The notes under the pieces: generated by a model
What the model saw: the letters and a program-made list of their open reading frames with translations, nothing else
Databases searched by the model: none
What the model was told of the DNA's origin: nothing
Program-made: the position numbers and the translations under genes
Part shown: positions 1 to 5,210 of the stretch, one piece after another
Layout: each line of letters begins with the position of its first letter
Numbering within the stretch: position 1 is the stretch's first letter
From: Hyphomicrobiales bacterium
GTDB taxonomy: Bacteria; Pseudomonadota; Alphaproteobacteria; Rhizobiales; Beijerinckiaceae
Reading direction: 5' to 3'
DNA: 5,210 nucleotides
Assembly: GCA_028290085.1 (NCBI GenBank)
Contig: JAQGKN010000399.1
Coordinates: forward strand, 1 to 5,210

Positions 1-37
1 CCCGGTCCTGCTGATTGGCGCAGGCATTGGCTGGCAC
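1..37 (+). repeat. Exact 37-bp copy of an internal segment of the DUF3618 gene (other copy 450-486)
   Basis: Bases 1-37 match bases 450-486 at every position, and the match stops at base 38 (g here, c at 487). In the downstream gene this stretch encodes the first hydrophobic segment, PVLLIGAGIGWH. Because the window starts inside the match, the duplication may extend further left. After base 37 the similarity to the gene ends and the sequence runs into the leader and promoter. It could be the tail of a truncated duplicate gene, a local rearrangement scar or an assembly join; the sequence alone does not decide. Confidence 0.9.
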
Positions 38-66
38 GGCTCGCCTCGGGAATCGTCACCTCTGCC

Positions 67-91
67 GGAACGCAAGAGCGGATCACGCGTT
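67..91 (+). promoter_or_regulatory. Sigma-EcfG (general stress response) type promoter
   Basis: GGAAC at 67-71 and CGTT at 88-91 are separated by 16 bases. This matches the alphaproteobacterial general-stress promoter consensus GGAAC-N16/17-CGTT recognised by EcfG/RpoE2-type sigma factors. It lies about 77 bp before the ATG of the DUF3618 gene, on the same strand and with no gene between, so it should drive that gene and probably the PHA-system gene after it. The motif match is seen directly; use by EcfG is inferred from the consensus and from the stress-related character of the downstream family. Confidence 0.72.
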
Positions 92-157
92 CGTCACGAG
101 ACAATTCGATTCATCGCCTGCCGTGCCGCGCTCATCCGCGGCCTCGGCGGCGGATCT

Positions 158-163
158 AGGAGG
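158..163 (+). promoter_or_regulatory. Strong Shine-Dalgarno AGGAGG for the DUF3618 gene
   Basis: A full AGGAGG lies 5 bases before the ATG at 169. It fixes the start of the 478-residue protein and suggests efficient translation. Confidence 0.85.
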
Positions 164-168
164 GTGCC

Positions 169-1605
169 ATGGCGGATCAAAGCGGTGACAATGACCTGCG
201 TCGTCTCGAGCGCGAGGCCGAGACGGCGCGCGCACGTCTGCAGCAGACGATCGCCGACATCAAGGATCCGAAAACGGTCGAAAACGCCAAGCGTGAAGCC
301 GCCGATCAGGCCGAGAAGCTGAAAGACCAGGTGGTCAGCTACATCCGCGAGGCTAAGGACAATGCGCTCGGCAACATGCGCGACACCAGCACGCGCCAGA
401 CGAGCGAGTTCTCACGCAAGCTCCAGCGCACCGCAATCGAGAACCCCATCCCGGTCCTGCTGATTGGCGCAGGCATTGGCTGGCACCTCTATCGCAAGCC
501 GCCCGTCACGACAGCGCTTCTGGCCGCCGGTATCTACGGTCTCGCCAAGAACTGGAATGGTGCGGCGGACGAACACGCCTGGCGCGATCCCTATGCCGCT
601 GATGCGCCGCGCGGTTACGTTCCCGGCGGCGTCGCCGGGTATGGCTATGACGAAGTGTCGGATGTGGCTGGCGCGGCGGACGCCGTCAAGCAGGCTGCCA
701 CGCGTGCCTCCTACCAGGCTGAAAACGCGGTTGCGGACGCGCGCGGCGCTATCGGGGCGGCTCGCGACAGTGCAACCGGCGCTGCCGCCAATGTAAAAGA
801 CTCTCTGCGCGAGGCGGGAGAAAACCTCGTTAGCCAGATTAGCGACAAATATTCCGCCGCCTCCGACAAAGTGCAGGATCTCGTGAAAACAGCGACCGAC
901 CGCGTTCAGCCGGCGCTGGATCGCGTGCAGCCCGCCGTCGATGCCGTTCGCCCGGCCATGGACCGCGTGAAACCCCTGTTCGACGAAAGCCATCGCGGCC
1001 AGCTCGGCATGCTGATGGTTCTGGCCGGGGCGGGCGCCTTTGCCGGTGGTCTCCTGCGCTCCACCGAAACCGGACGCCGCTGGACCGAGCAGGCGCGAGA
1101 TAGCCTGCGCGACAACTGGGATTCCCTGAGCGAGCGGGCGGGCGACATCCACCCCGAGGAATGGCGCGAACGTGCGGCTCAACTTCCGGCCCGCGTGGCC
1201 GGCACGGCCCGTGCGACCGCATCGCGTGTGGCGGAAACCGCTTCGCATATGCGTGACAGCACGGGCGCGCGCGCAAGCGCCCTGCGCGACCGAGGCGCGG
1301 ATTTCACCCGCACGGCGCGCGATACGGGCGCGGAGCATCCGCTGCTGCTGTCGGCGATCGGCCTTGCGGTCGGTGCTGTGCTGGGCGGGGTTATCCGTCA
1401 GTCCGCGATGGAAAACCGCACTTTTGCGGATGCTGGTCGCGCCCTGAAGGAAGGCGCTGGCGATGCTCTGCGGGAGGGCGTGCGCGAAGTGACCGCGCGT
1501 GCCAGCGGCTTCGCCGAAGGCCTGCGCGATGCAACCGTCGGCGCGCCTCAGACGGATCCAGCCAAGCTGGCCGAGGAAGCGCGCGTGAAGCGCGTCTCGG
1601 CCTGA
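169..1605 (+). CDS. DUF3618-domain protein, nutrient-deprivation/stress-type envelope protein
   Basis: This is a 478-residue protein of unknown biochemical function. Residues 9-50 fit the DUF3618 pattern (RRLEREAETARARLQQTIAD), a charged amphipathic helix. Hydrophobic stretches follow at about 93-107 and 113-126, then at 279-296 and 390-409. Each is rich in spaced Gly/Ala (GAGIG, AGAGAFAGG, GLAVGAVLGG), like a glycine zipper, and each is followed by basic residues. Between them lie Ala/Arg/Asp-rich segments predicted to form long helices or coiled coils, including four proline-containing heptads at 244-271. There is no signal peptide, so it is probably membrane-associated or inserted from the cytoplasmic side. 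Relatives in Rhizobiales are often labelled nutrient-deprivation-induced proteins, which agrees with the EcfG-type promoter upstream. It is the first gene of a probable two-gene unit with the PHA-system gene. Family assignment is fairly secure; topology and function are inferred. A long antisense reading frame over it is a GC-rich artefact. Confidence 0.85.
   Translation: MADQSGDNDLRRLEREAETARARLQQTIADIKDPKTVENAKREAADQAEKLKDQVVSYIREAKDNALGNMRDTSTRQTSEFSRKLQRTAIENPIPVLLIGAGIGWHLYRKPPVTTALLAAGIYGLAKNWNGAADEHAWRDPYAADAPRGYVPGGVAGYGYDEVSDVAGAADAVKQAATRASYQAENAVADARGAIGAARDSATGAAANVKDSLREAGENLVSQISDKYSAASDKVQDLVKTATDRVQPALDRVQPAVDAVRPAMDRVKPLFDESHRGQLGMLMVLAGAGAFAGGLLRSTETGRRWTEQARDSLRDNWDSLSERAGDIHPEEWRERAAQLPARVAGTARATASRVAETASHMRDSTGARASALRDRGADFTRTARDTGAEHPLLLSAIGLAVGAVLGGVIRQSAMENRTFADAGRALKEGAGDALREGVREVTARASGFAEGLRDATVGAPQTDPAKLAEEARVKRVSA
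450..486 (+). repeat. Second copy of the 37-bp repeat, inside the DUF3618 gene
   Basis: This is identical to bases 1-37 and encodes the core of the first hydrophobic segment (about residues 95-106). It is presumably the parental copy, since it sits in frame in an intact gene and reads as a normal part of the family. Confidence 0.9.
898..981 (+). repeat. Four tandem 21-bp units encoding a proline heptad repeat
   Basis: Residues 244-271 of the DUF3618 protein consist of four 7-residue units: DRVQPAL, DRVQPAV, DAVRPAM and DRVKPLF. The consensus is D-R-V-(Q/R/K)-P-A-hydrophobic. The DNA units have diverged at synonymous positions, so this is an old repeat kept at protein level rather than a fresh slippage product. 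The heptad spacing with a Pro in each unit suggests a kinked amphipathic helix lying against a membrane or partner; that reading is inference. Confidence 0.85.
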
Positions 1606-1616
1606 GCGTCCGCAAC

Positions 1617-1621
1617 GGGAG
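1617..1621 (+). promoter_or_regulatory. Ribosome binding site GGGAG that decides the start of the PHA-system gene
   Basis: GGGAG lies 6 bases before ATG 1628. The other in-frame ATG at 1640 has a GGGA only one base upstream, which is too close, so 1628 is preferred even though many relatives begin at the position equivalent to 1640. Confidence 0.6.
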
Positions 1622-1627
1622 ACCGCG

Positions 1628-1954
1628 ATGGTGCGGGAAATGACGATCAGCATTCCCCACCAGCTCGGCGCGCAAGAGGCCACGCGCCGCTTGCGCGAGG
1701 GGCTGGAGCAGATGCGTATCGACTATGGCACCAAGCTGGCTGCGGCCGATATTGCCTGGAAGGAGCAGCATGCCGACCTCAGGGTCGGCGCGCTTGGCCA
1801 AATGATCGACGGCACGCTGGATGTGACCGACGATCAGGTCAACGTCAGCGTGCTGTTGCCCTGGGTGCTGGCAGCCATGTCCGACAAGGTCGCCAGATTC
1901 CTCAAGCGGGCAGGGAACGACTCGCTGCGCCTCGAGCCTCCCAAGAGGGGCTGA
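1628..1954 (+). CDS. Polyhydroxyalkanoic acid system family protein (PHA granule-associated)
   Basis: This is a 108-residue soluble protein. Its N-terminal MTISIPHQLGAQEATRRL matches the hallmark start of the PHA_gran_rgn family (M-(S/T)-I-x-I-P-H-x-L-G-x-x-E-A), followed by the conserved core (ADLRVGALGQMIDGTLDV and VNVSVLLPWVLAAM) and a basic C-terminus (FLKRAG). Members are small, about 90-110 residues, and are annotated as associated with polyhydroxyalkanoate granules or their synthesis; no enzymatic activity is established. The gene starts 22 bp after the DUF3618 stop with no visible promoter between, so co-transcription from the EcfG-type promoter is likely. That would place a storage-granule factor under general-stress control. 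The alternative start at 1640 would remove four residues (MVRE). Family call is confident; the role is only as good as the family annotation. Confidence 0.85.
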   Translation: MVREMTISIPHQLGAQEATRRLREGLEQMRIDYGTKLAAADIAWKEQHADLRVGALGQMIDGTLDVTDDQVNVSVLLPWVLAAMSDKVARFLKRAGNDSLRLEPPKRG

Positions 1955-1989
1955 GGCGCAGGTCTTCCCAGCCGGTCGATTTATGACGG

Positions 1990-2955
1990 TTACTTTGCGG
2001 AAGCCACCTTCAGCACGGGCGTCCACCGCGCAATTTCATTCACGACGAAGTTCCGGAGCCATTCGCTGCCGCGCTGAAATCTCTGTGGGAGGACCGCGCC
2101 CAGATCGAGAAGTGCTTTGCGAGTCGCGGGATCGTCGATGGCTTGACCGAGCGCCGCATTCAGCTTGACCACGATGTCCTTGGGCGTGCCCTTCGGTGCG
2201 AAGGCGGCATTCCAGGCGGTCACCTGATAGTCCGGCAGCCCGGCTTCTGCGGTGGTCGGCACATCGGGCAAGACAGGCGAACGCTCTGCACTTGCAATCG
2301 CGTAGGCGCGGATGGATCCAGCCTTGATCTGCGTTACCAGATTGACGATCTGGTCGCAGGCATAATCGACCTTACCGGCCATGAGGTCGCTCAGGATTGG
2401 CCCGGAGCCAGTAAAGGTGAGGGTGGTGGGGTTTGCGCCCACCTGGGAATTCAGCATAACGCAGGTCATCTGCGACACGGCCCCGATTCCGGCATGCGCT
2501 TGCTTGATCTTGTCGCCATTGGTCTTCAGATAGGCGGCGAACTCCTTCAGATCCTTGGCCGGGAAATCCTTCCGGGCGACGATGACTACCGGCGTGCCGG
2601 CGGCCATGCCGATCGGTTCGAAATCCCTGGCCGGATCGTATTTCAGGTCTGGGTACAGCGCCGGCGCGGCGCCATGCGTTCCCATATGGCCCATCATGAT
2701 CGTATAGCCGTCCGGCTTGGCCTGAGAGGCCAGGGTGATGCCCGTGGTGCCGCCAGCGCCGGTGATGTTCTCGATCGTGACGGGCTGCCCAAGTGTCTTG
2801 GACATGTGCTCGCCTACGAGGCGCGCGATCACGTCGGTTGGGCCGCCCGCTGCGAAGGGGACGATCATTTTGATCGGTTGCGTCGGGAATGTCTGGGCCT
2901 TCGCTCCACCGATGAGAGCCGCGGTCGCGGCCAGCGCATAAAGAATATTTTTCAT
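1990..2955 (-). CDS. Tripartite tricarboxylate transporter (TTT) substrate-binding protein, TctC/Bug family
   Basis: This is a 321-residue periplasmic receptor, the usual length for the family. Residues 1-20 form a Sec signal peptide (MKNILYALAATAALIGGAKA, cleaved before Q21). Bug landmarks follow in order: VPFAAGGPTDVIARLV at 32-47, LGQPVTIENITGAGGTTG at 55-72, HAGIGAVSQM at 154-163, FTGSGPILSDLMAGKVDY at 181-198, CDQIVN at 200-205 and SPVLPDVPTTAEAGLP at 226-241. Such proteins bind carboxylates or other small organic acids and deliver them to a TctA/TctB membrane pair. Neither membrane gene is in the window, so this looks like one of the many orphan receptors of this group, and the ligand cannot be predicted. 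The start at 2955 is chosen over an upstream in-frame start at 3051 because it gives a clean signal peptide and has an SD. It is convergent with the PHA-system gene (35 bp between stops) and divergent from the chemoreceptor. Confidence 0.92.
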   Translation of the reverse strand: MKNILYALAATAALIGGAKAQTFPTQPIKMIVPFAAGGPTDVIARLVGEHMSKTLGQPVTIENITGAGGTTGITLASQAKPDGYTIMMGHMGTHGAAPALYPDLKYDPARDFEPIGMAAGTPVVIVARKDFPAKDLKEFAAYLKTNGDKIKQAHAGIGAVSQMTCVMLNSQVGANPTTLTFTGSGPILSDLMAGKVDYACDQIVNLVTQIKAGSIRAYAIASAERSPVLPDVPTTAEAGLPDYQVTAWNAAFAPKGTPKDIVVKLNAALGQAIDDPATRKALLDLGAVLPQRFQRGSEWLRNFVVNEIARWTPVLKVASAK

Positions 2956-2962
2956 GGATGGG

Positions 2963-2968
2963 CACCTT
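2963..2968 (-). promoter_or_regulatory. Ribosome binding site AAGGTG for the TTT receptor
   Basis: On the minus strand AAGGTG lies 7 bases before the ATG at 2955. It supports starting at the signal peptide and not at the in-frame start 96 bp upstream, which would put 32 non-signal residues ahead of it. Confidence 0.6.
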
Positions 2969-3023
2969 GGAAATGGGCAATTGGTTTCTTGCGGCCGCCC
3001 GCAATTTAGGGCTGGGCGGACAC

Positions 3024-3056
3024 AGTCTAGTCGAATTAACTGAATCGGCAATTAAC
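3024..3056 (-). promoter_or_regulatory. Possible sigma-70-like promoter and operator repeat for the TTT receptor
   Basis: On the minus strand TTGCCG (3046-3051) and TAGACT (3024-3029) are 16 bases apart, each matching 4 of 6 bases of the -35 and -10 consensus. A direct repeat AATTAAC (plus strand 3034-3040 and 3050-3056, start-to-start 16 bp) overlaps the -35 and spacer and could be a regulator site. Both matches are weak and in AT-rich DNA, where chance matches are common. Confidence 0.2.
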
Positions 3057-3307
3057 GGGTATTCGTTCAAATTTGTAAGTCACGGCCGGTTTAAAGTGAC
3101 GTTGCGTAATGCAAAAATTCAAAAATGCGATCTAGATAGGTATTTTTACCGGATATTTTTGATCGATGACTCGGGATACCATGTTTTAACGAAATAAAAA
3201 GGCGATGAGTCTAAATTCAGATGGCAGGCAAGAGGGTTTTGCCGTTAAAATATCTACCGTAACGTAATATAGTATTTCAATTCAATATTTTATTCGCGAG
3301 TTGGGCT

Positions 3308-4832
3308 ATGACGATTTCACGGCGGCTTACAAGCGGATTCTGCCTCGTTCTAGCGATGTTCGGGACTCCGCAGGAAGAAAATGGGGAGCCGACGCGGGTG
3401 ATCGCATCATGACACTCGCCAAGGCGCCTGGCACAGCGCAACAGGCAATCGATCTTTTGTTCGACGCCAAGAGCACCTTGCAACCTTTCAGAGAAGCCGC
3501 TGCGAATGCTGATGCGCGTCTCATGCCGCTGATCGAGCGGAACCAGAACAGCCAGAAGCTCGCTCTGAGCTTTGCGCGCATGACGCTGATCACGAGTTCG
3601 ATGCTCGCTCTCGCAATGGCTGTTGTCGCCGGTCTCTGGTTGTCGCGGACCATTGCCCGCCCGGTTCGGCTGATGACGGTCGCCATGAATGAATTGGCTG
3701 GCGGGCATCTGGAGGTCGAAATCCCTGCGCCAATCGAGCTGACGAGTTGGGAGCCATGGCCTCTGCATTGATGACTTTTCGCGATCAGGGGGGCGAAAAG
3801 ATCGCTTTGGAAAAGGACGCGTCTGCCGCGCGCGGGCGGGAGGACGAGAGTCGGGCCGAGCGCGAAGCAATGGCACACGATCAGCAGGCGAAGGCTGAGC
3901 AGGCGGTTGCTGTTCTTGGGTACGGCTTAAAGCGCCTGGCAGAAGGAGATCTGGCCTATCGCATCCAGACCGTGCTCTACCCCGCGGCTGAACCGTTGAG
4001 GTTCGATTACAACACCTCGGCCGAGAAGCTGCGTGTCGTCATGAGTTCTATTGCCGATGCCATCATCTCGATCCGCGCAAACTCGCATGAAGTCTCCGAC
4101 GCCTCCGAAGCCTTCTCCCAGCGGCTTGAACAGCAAGCGGCCAGCCTTGAGCAGACGGCCGCAGCCATCGATCACATTACACAGACGGTGAAACATACGG
4201 CCGAAGCAAGTGCTGTGGTCAATGCGACCGCAGCGCAGGCGACGGCCGAGGCGCGGCAAGGCAACCTCAAAGTCGAGGCCACAGTGAATACCATTCACGA
4301 CATCGCCAGATCCTCGGAGAAGATCTCCACGATTATCGGCGTGATCGATGAAATAGCCTTCCAGACAAATCTGCTCGCCTTGAATGCGGGCGTCGAGGCT
4401 GCGCGTGCCGGTGATTCCGGGCGTGGATTTGCCGTTGTCGCTTCAGAAGTACGCGCGCTGGCCCAGCGTTCCGCGGATGCTGCAAAAGAGATCAAGGGCT
4501 TGATCGCGAGCGCTCAGGGCAACGTTGAAAACGGCGTCAAAAGAGCGGGTGAAGCAGGCGGCACGATTGCCCGCTTGCTCGCGCAAATCACCGAGGTGCA
4601 AACGCTGACGACGGACATCGCGGCCAGCGCGAAAGAGCAGGCGGCAGGTGCGCACGAGGTCAATATCGCCGTCAACACGATGGATCAGACAACCCAGCAG
4701 AACGCGGCGATGGTCGAAGAGACAACGGCTGCGAGCCGCGCCATGGCCGCCGAAGCCGCCGCTTTGGCCGAACTCGTCGGATCCTTCAAGCTCGGTGGAG
4801 AGAATGGCTCGGCGCTGGTGCGGGCTGCATGA
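3308..4832 (+). pseudogene. Methyl-accepting chemotaxis protein, disrupted by an internal deletion/frameshift and a HAMP frameshift
   Basis: A transmembrane chemoreceptor controlling the CheA kinase, broken into three frames. Part 1 (ATG 3308, stop 3410-3412) starts like alphaproteobacterial receptors, MTISRRLTSGFCLVLAMF, but loses sense halfway through TM1. Part 2, one frame over and family-like only from about 3380 on, carries a sensor remnant, TM2 (about 3580-3642: MTLITSSMLALAMAVVAGLW) and the first HAMP half ([20 protein letters not shown]). Part 3, in the remaining frame, resumes HAMP as [16 protein letters not shown] (from 3732), then a second HAMP-like unit ([13 protein letters not shown]) and an intact signalling domain with hairpin tip [21 protein letters not shown] split around 4350-4412, ending AALVRAA-like with no CheR-tethering pentapeptide. 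Only about 70-75 residues separate TM1 and TM2, against about 150 in a usual four-helix-bundle sensor, so sensor DNA is probably missing. The SD is weak (GAG at 3298-3300). A soluble signalling fragment from ATG 3756 (GGGAG 2 bases upstream, poorly spaced) is possible but doubtful. One lesion could be a sequencing error; two plus a short sensor favour a pseudogene. Confidence 0.8.
3727..3735 (+). other. Frameshift point inside the HAMP domain of the chemoreceptor
   Basis: Upstream the HAMP helix and connector read [11 protein letters not shown]. Read straight on, the frame gives [12 protein letters not shown] and stops at 3769-3771. Read one base back, from AAT at 3732, it gives [13 protein letters not shown], which is exactly the conserved second HAMP half (D-E-x-G-x-M). 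The pattern fits loss of one base in or beside GCGCCAAT, for example one C of a run. No canonical X-XXY-YYZ slippery heptamer is present, so programmed frameshifting is unlikely. Confidence 0.8.
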
Positions 4833-4859
4833 GGCTGCTCACGCGAGCGAGAGCGTCCC

Positions 4860-5210
4860 TCACACGCTGATGAACTCCGCCGGGCAGGTGACGAGCCTGC
4901 GCCGCAGGTCTTCGATCAGCCAGCGCCCTGCGCGTCCCGGTGCCCGGCCGCGCTCATGCATGACTTGAATCATCAGTGCGACGGGCGGGGCTCCCGCGAT
5001 CTCAAGGCGCTTGAGGCGTCCCTCGGCAATCGGCCTCTCCACCATGTGAGTCGGCATGTTGCACCAGCCGAAGCCTTCCAGAAGATATTCAAGCCGCGTA
5101 CCGAGATCTGCGAAGCGCCACACTTTTTGGCTGACGATGCCGCCAAAGCTGTTGTGACTGAGCGGGGTGCGGTCGGTCAGCACGAGTTGCACCTCCGCCT
5201 CCAGCATCTC
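4860..5210 (-). CDS. LysR-family transcriptional regulator, C-terminal part (5' end beyond window)
   Basis: The reading frame is open from the right edge to a TGA at 4860-4862, giving about 116 C-terminal residues. They resemble the end of the LysR substrate-binding domain: VQLVLTDRTPLSHNSFGGIV, then KVWRFADLGTRLEYLLEGFGW, the conserved NMPTHMVERPIAEGRLKRL segment (where the effector domain re-enters its second lobe) and a terminal AGRWLIEDLRRRL helix. LysR regulators bind DNA through an N-terminal winged helix-turn-helix, which is outside the window, and respond to small-molecule ligands through this domain. The internal ATG at 5207 is not the real start because the homology continues to the edge. 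The target is unknown; LysR genes usually regulate a divergent neighbour, which would lie to the right of this window. It is convergent with the chemoreceptor remnant, 27 bp between stops. Confidence 0.82.
   Translation of the reverse strand, partial: EMLEAEVQLVLTDRTPLSHNSFGGIVSQKVWRFADLGTRLEYLLEGFGWCNMPTHMVERPIAEGRLKRLEIAGAPPVALMIQVMHERGRAPGRAGRWLIEDLRRRLVTCPAEFISV

Larger units (their letters stand above)
2956..3307. other. Divergent intergenic region with an AT-rich core; no credible gene
   Basis: This gap of about 350 bp separates the divergent TTT receptor and chemoreceptor genes. The core at 3061-3300 is about 35% GC by hand count (85 of 240), far below the flanking coding DNA. It holds an inverted repeat GTCAC-N12-GTGAC (3079-3083 / 3096-3100), the AATTAAC direct repeat listed separately, and a weak GGCAA/TTGCC hairpin (3227-3231 / 3239-3243). 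The only plus-strand frame of any length (2958-3197, 79 codons) has no family resemblance, overlaps the receptor's SD and leader, and is not called. The region presumably carries promoters for both flanking genes. The low GC may mark a foreign or decayed segment. Confidence 0.6.

Noticed and set aside
412..1683. 423-codon open frame on the minus strand across the DUF3618 gene
   Set aside because: It has no recognisable domain, runs antisense to a well-supported gene with promoter and SD, and is expected by chance from high-GC codon bias.
1949..1973. GGCTG/CAGCC hairpin at the end of the PHA-system gene, considered as a terminator
   Set aside because: Only about five clean pairs, extended with a bulge, and no following T-run on either strand; not enough to call a terminator between the convergent genes.
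2143..3009. 288-codon plus-strand open frame over the TTT receptor
   Set aside because: It is antisense to a clear Bug-family protein with a signal peptide and shows no family features of its own.
2958..3197. 79-codon plus-strand frame in the AT-rich gap
   Set aside because: It starts in the receptor's leader opposite its SD, has no convincing SD of its own and no recognisable motif; more likely a chance frame.
3721..3771. Programmed -1 frameshift in the chemoreceptor
   Set aside because: No slippery heptamer is visible in the overlap, the family is not known for such recoding, and the gene has a second lesion upstream.
3747..4832. Intact soluble chemoreceptor gene starting at 3747 or 3756
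   Set aside because: It would begin in the middle of a HAMP domain whose first half and TM2 lie immediately upstream in another frame, so it is a fragment of a broken gene.
4833..4859. GCTC-ACGC-GAGC hairpin between the convergent chemoreceptor and LysR genes
   Set aside because: The stem is four base pairs with no T-run; too weak to support a terminator.

Overview
The window looks like chromosomal DNA from a high-GC alphaproteobacterium, most likely of the Rhizobiales type. This is inferred from the gene families present: a DUF3618-type envelope or stress protein with a sigma-EcfG-like promoter, a PHA-granule-associated small protein, an orphan TctC/Bug-type solute receptor, an alphaproteobacterial chemoreceptor and a LysR regulator. 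GC is high everywhere except one AT-rich intergenic stretch. The genus cannot be fixed from the sequence.

Layout. Bases 1-37 are an exact copy of bases 450-486, which lie inside the first gene. A near-perfect general-stress (EcfG-type) promoter at 67-91 then precedes a two-gene plus-strand unit: a 478-residue DUF3618-family protein (169-1605) and, 22 bp later, a 108-residue polyhydroxyalkanoic-acid-system protein (1628-1954). Convergent to these, on the minus strand, is a secreted tripartite-tricarboxylate-transporter substrate receptor (1990-2955) with no membrane subunits in view. A non-coding gap of about 350 bp (2956-3307) follows, with a markedly AT-rich core (about 35% GC by hand count over 3061-3300). 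Next, on the plus strand, is a methyl-accepting chemotaxis protein (3308-4832) that is broken as written: its start and first hydrophobic segment, its sensor/TM2/HAMP part and its signalling part lie in three different frames, and much of the periplasmic sensor seems to be missing. Convergent to it, the 3' part of a minus-strand LysR-type regulator (4860-5210) runs off the right edge.

How it fits together. The first two genes plausibly form a stress-induced unit linking an envelope or amphipathic-helix protein to carbon-storage granules under nutrient limitation; this is inference from the promoter and the family names. The receptor, the chemoreceptor remnant and the LysR gene look like independent accessory sensing and uptake genes. 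I see no RNA gene, CRISPR array, insertion sequence or clearly new multi-gene system. The items most worth checking are the EcfG promoter, the 37-bp duplication, the repeat-built architecture of the DUF3618 protein and the double lesion in the chemoreceptor.
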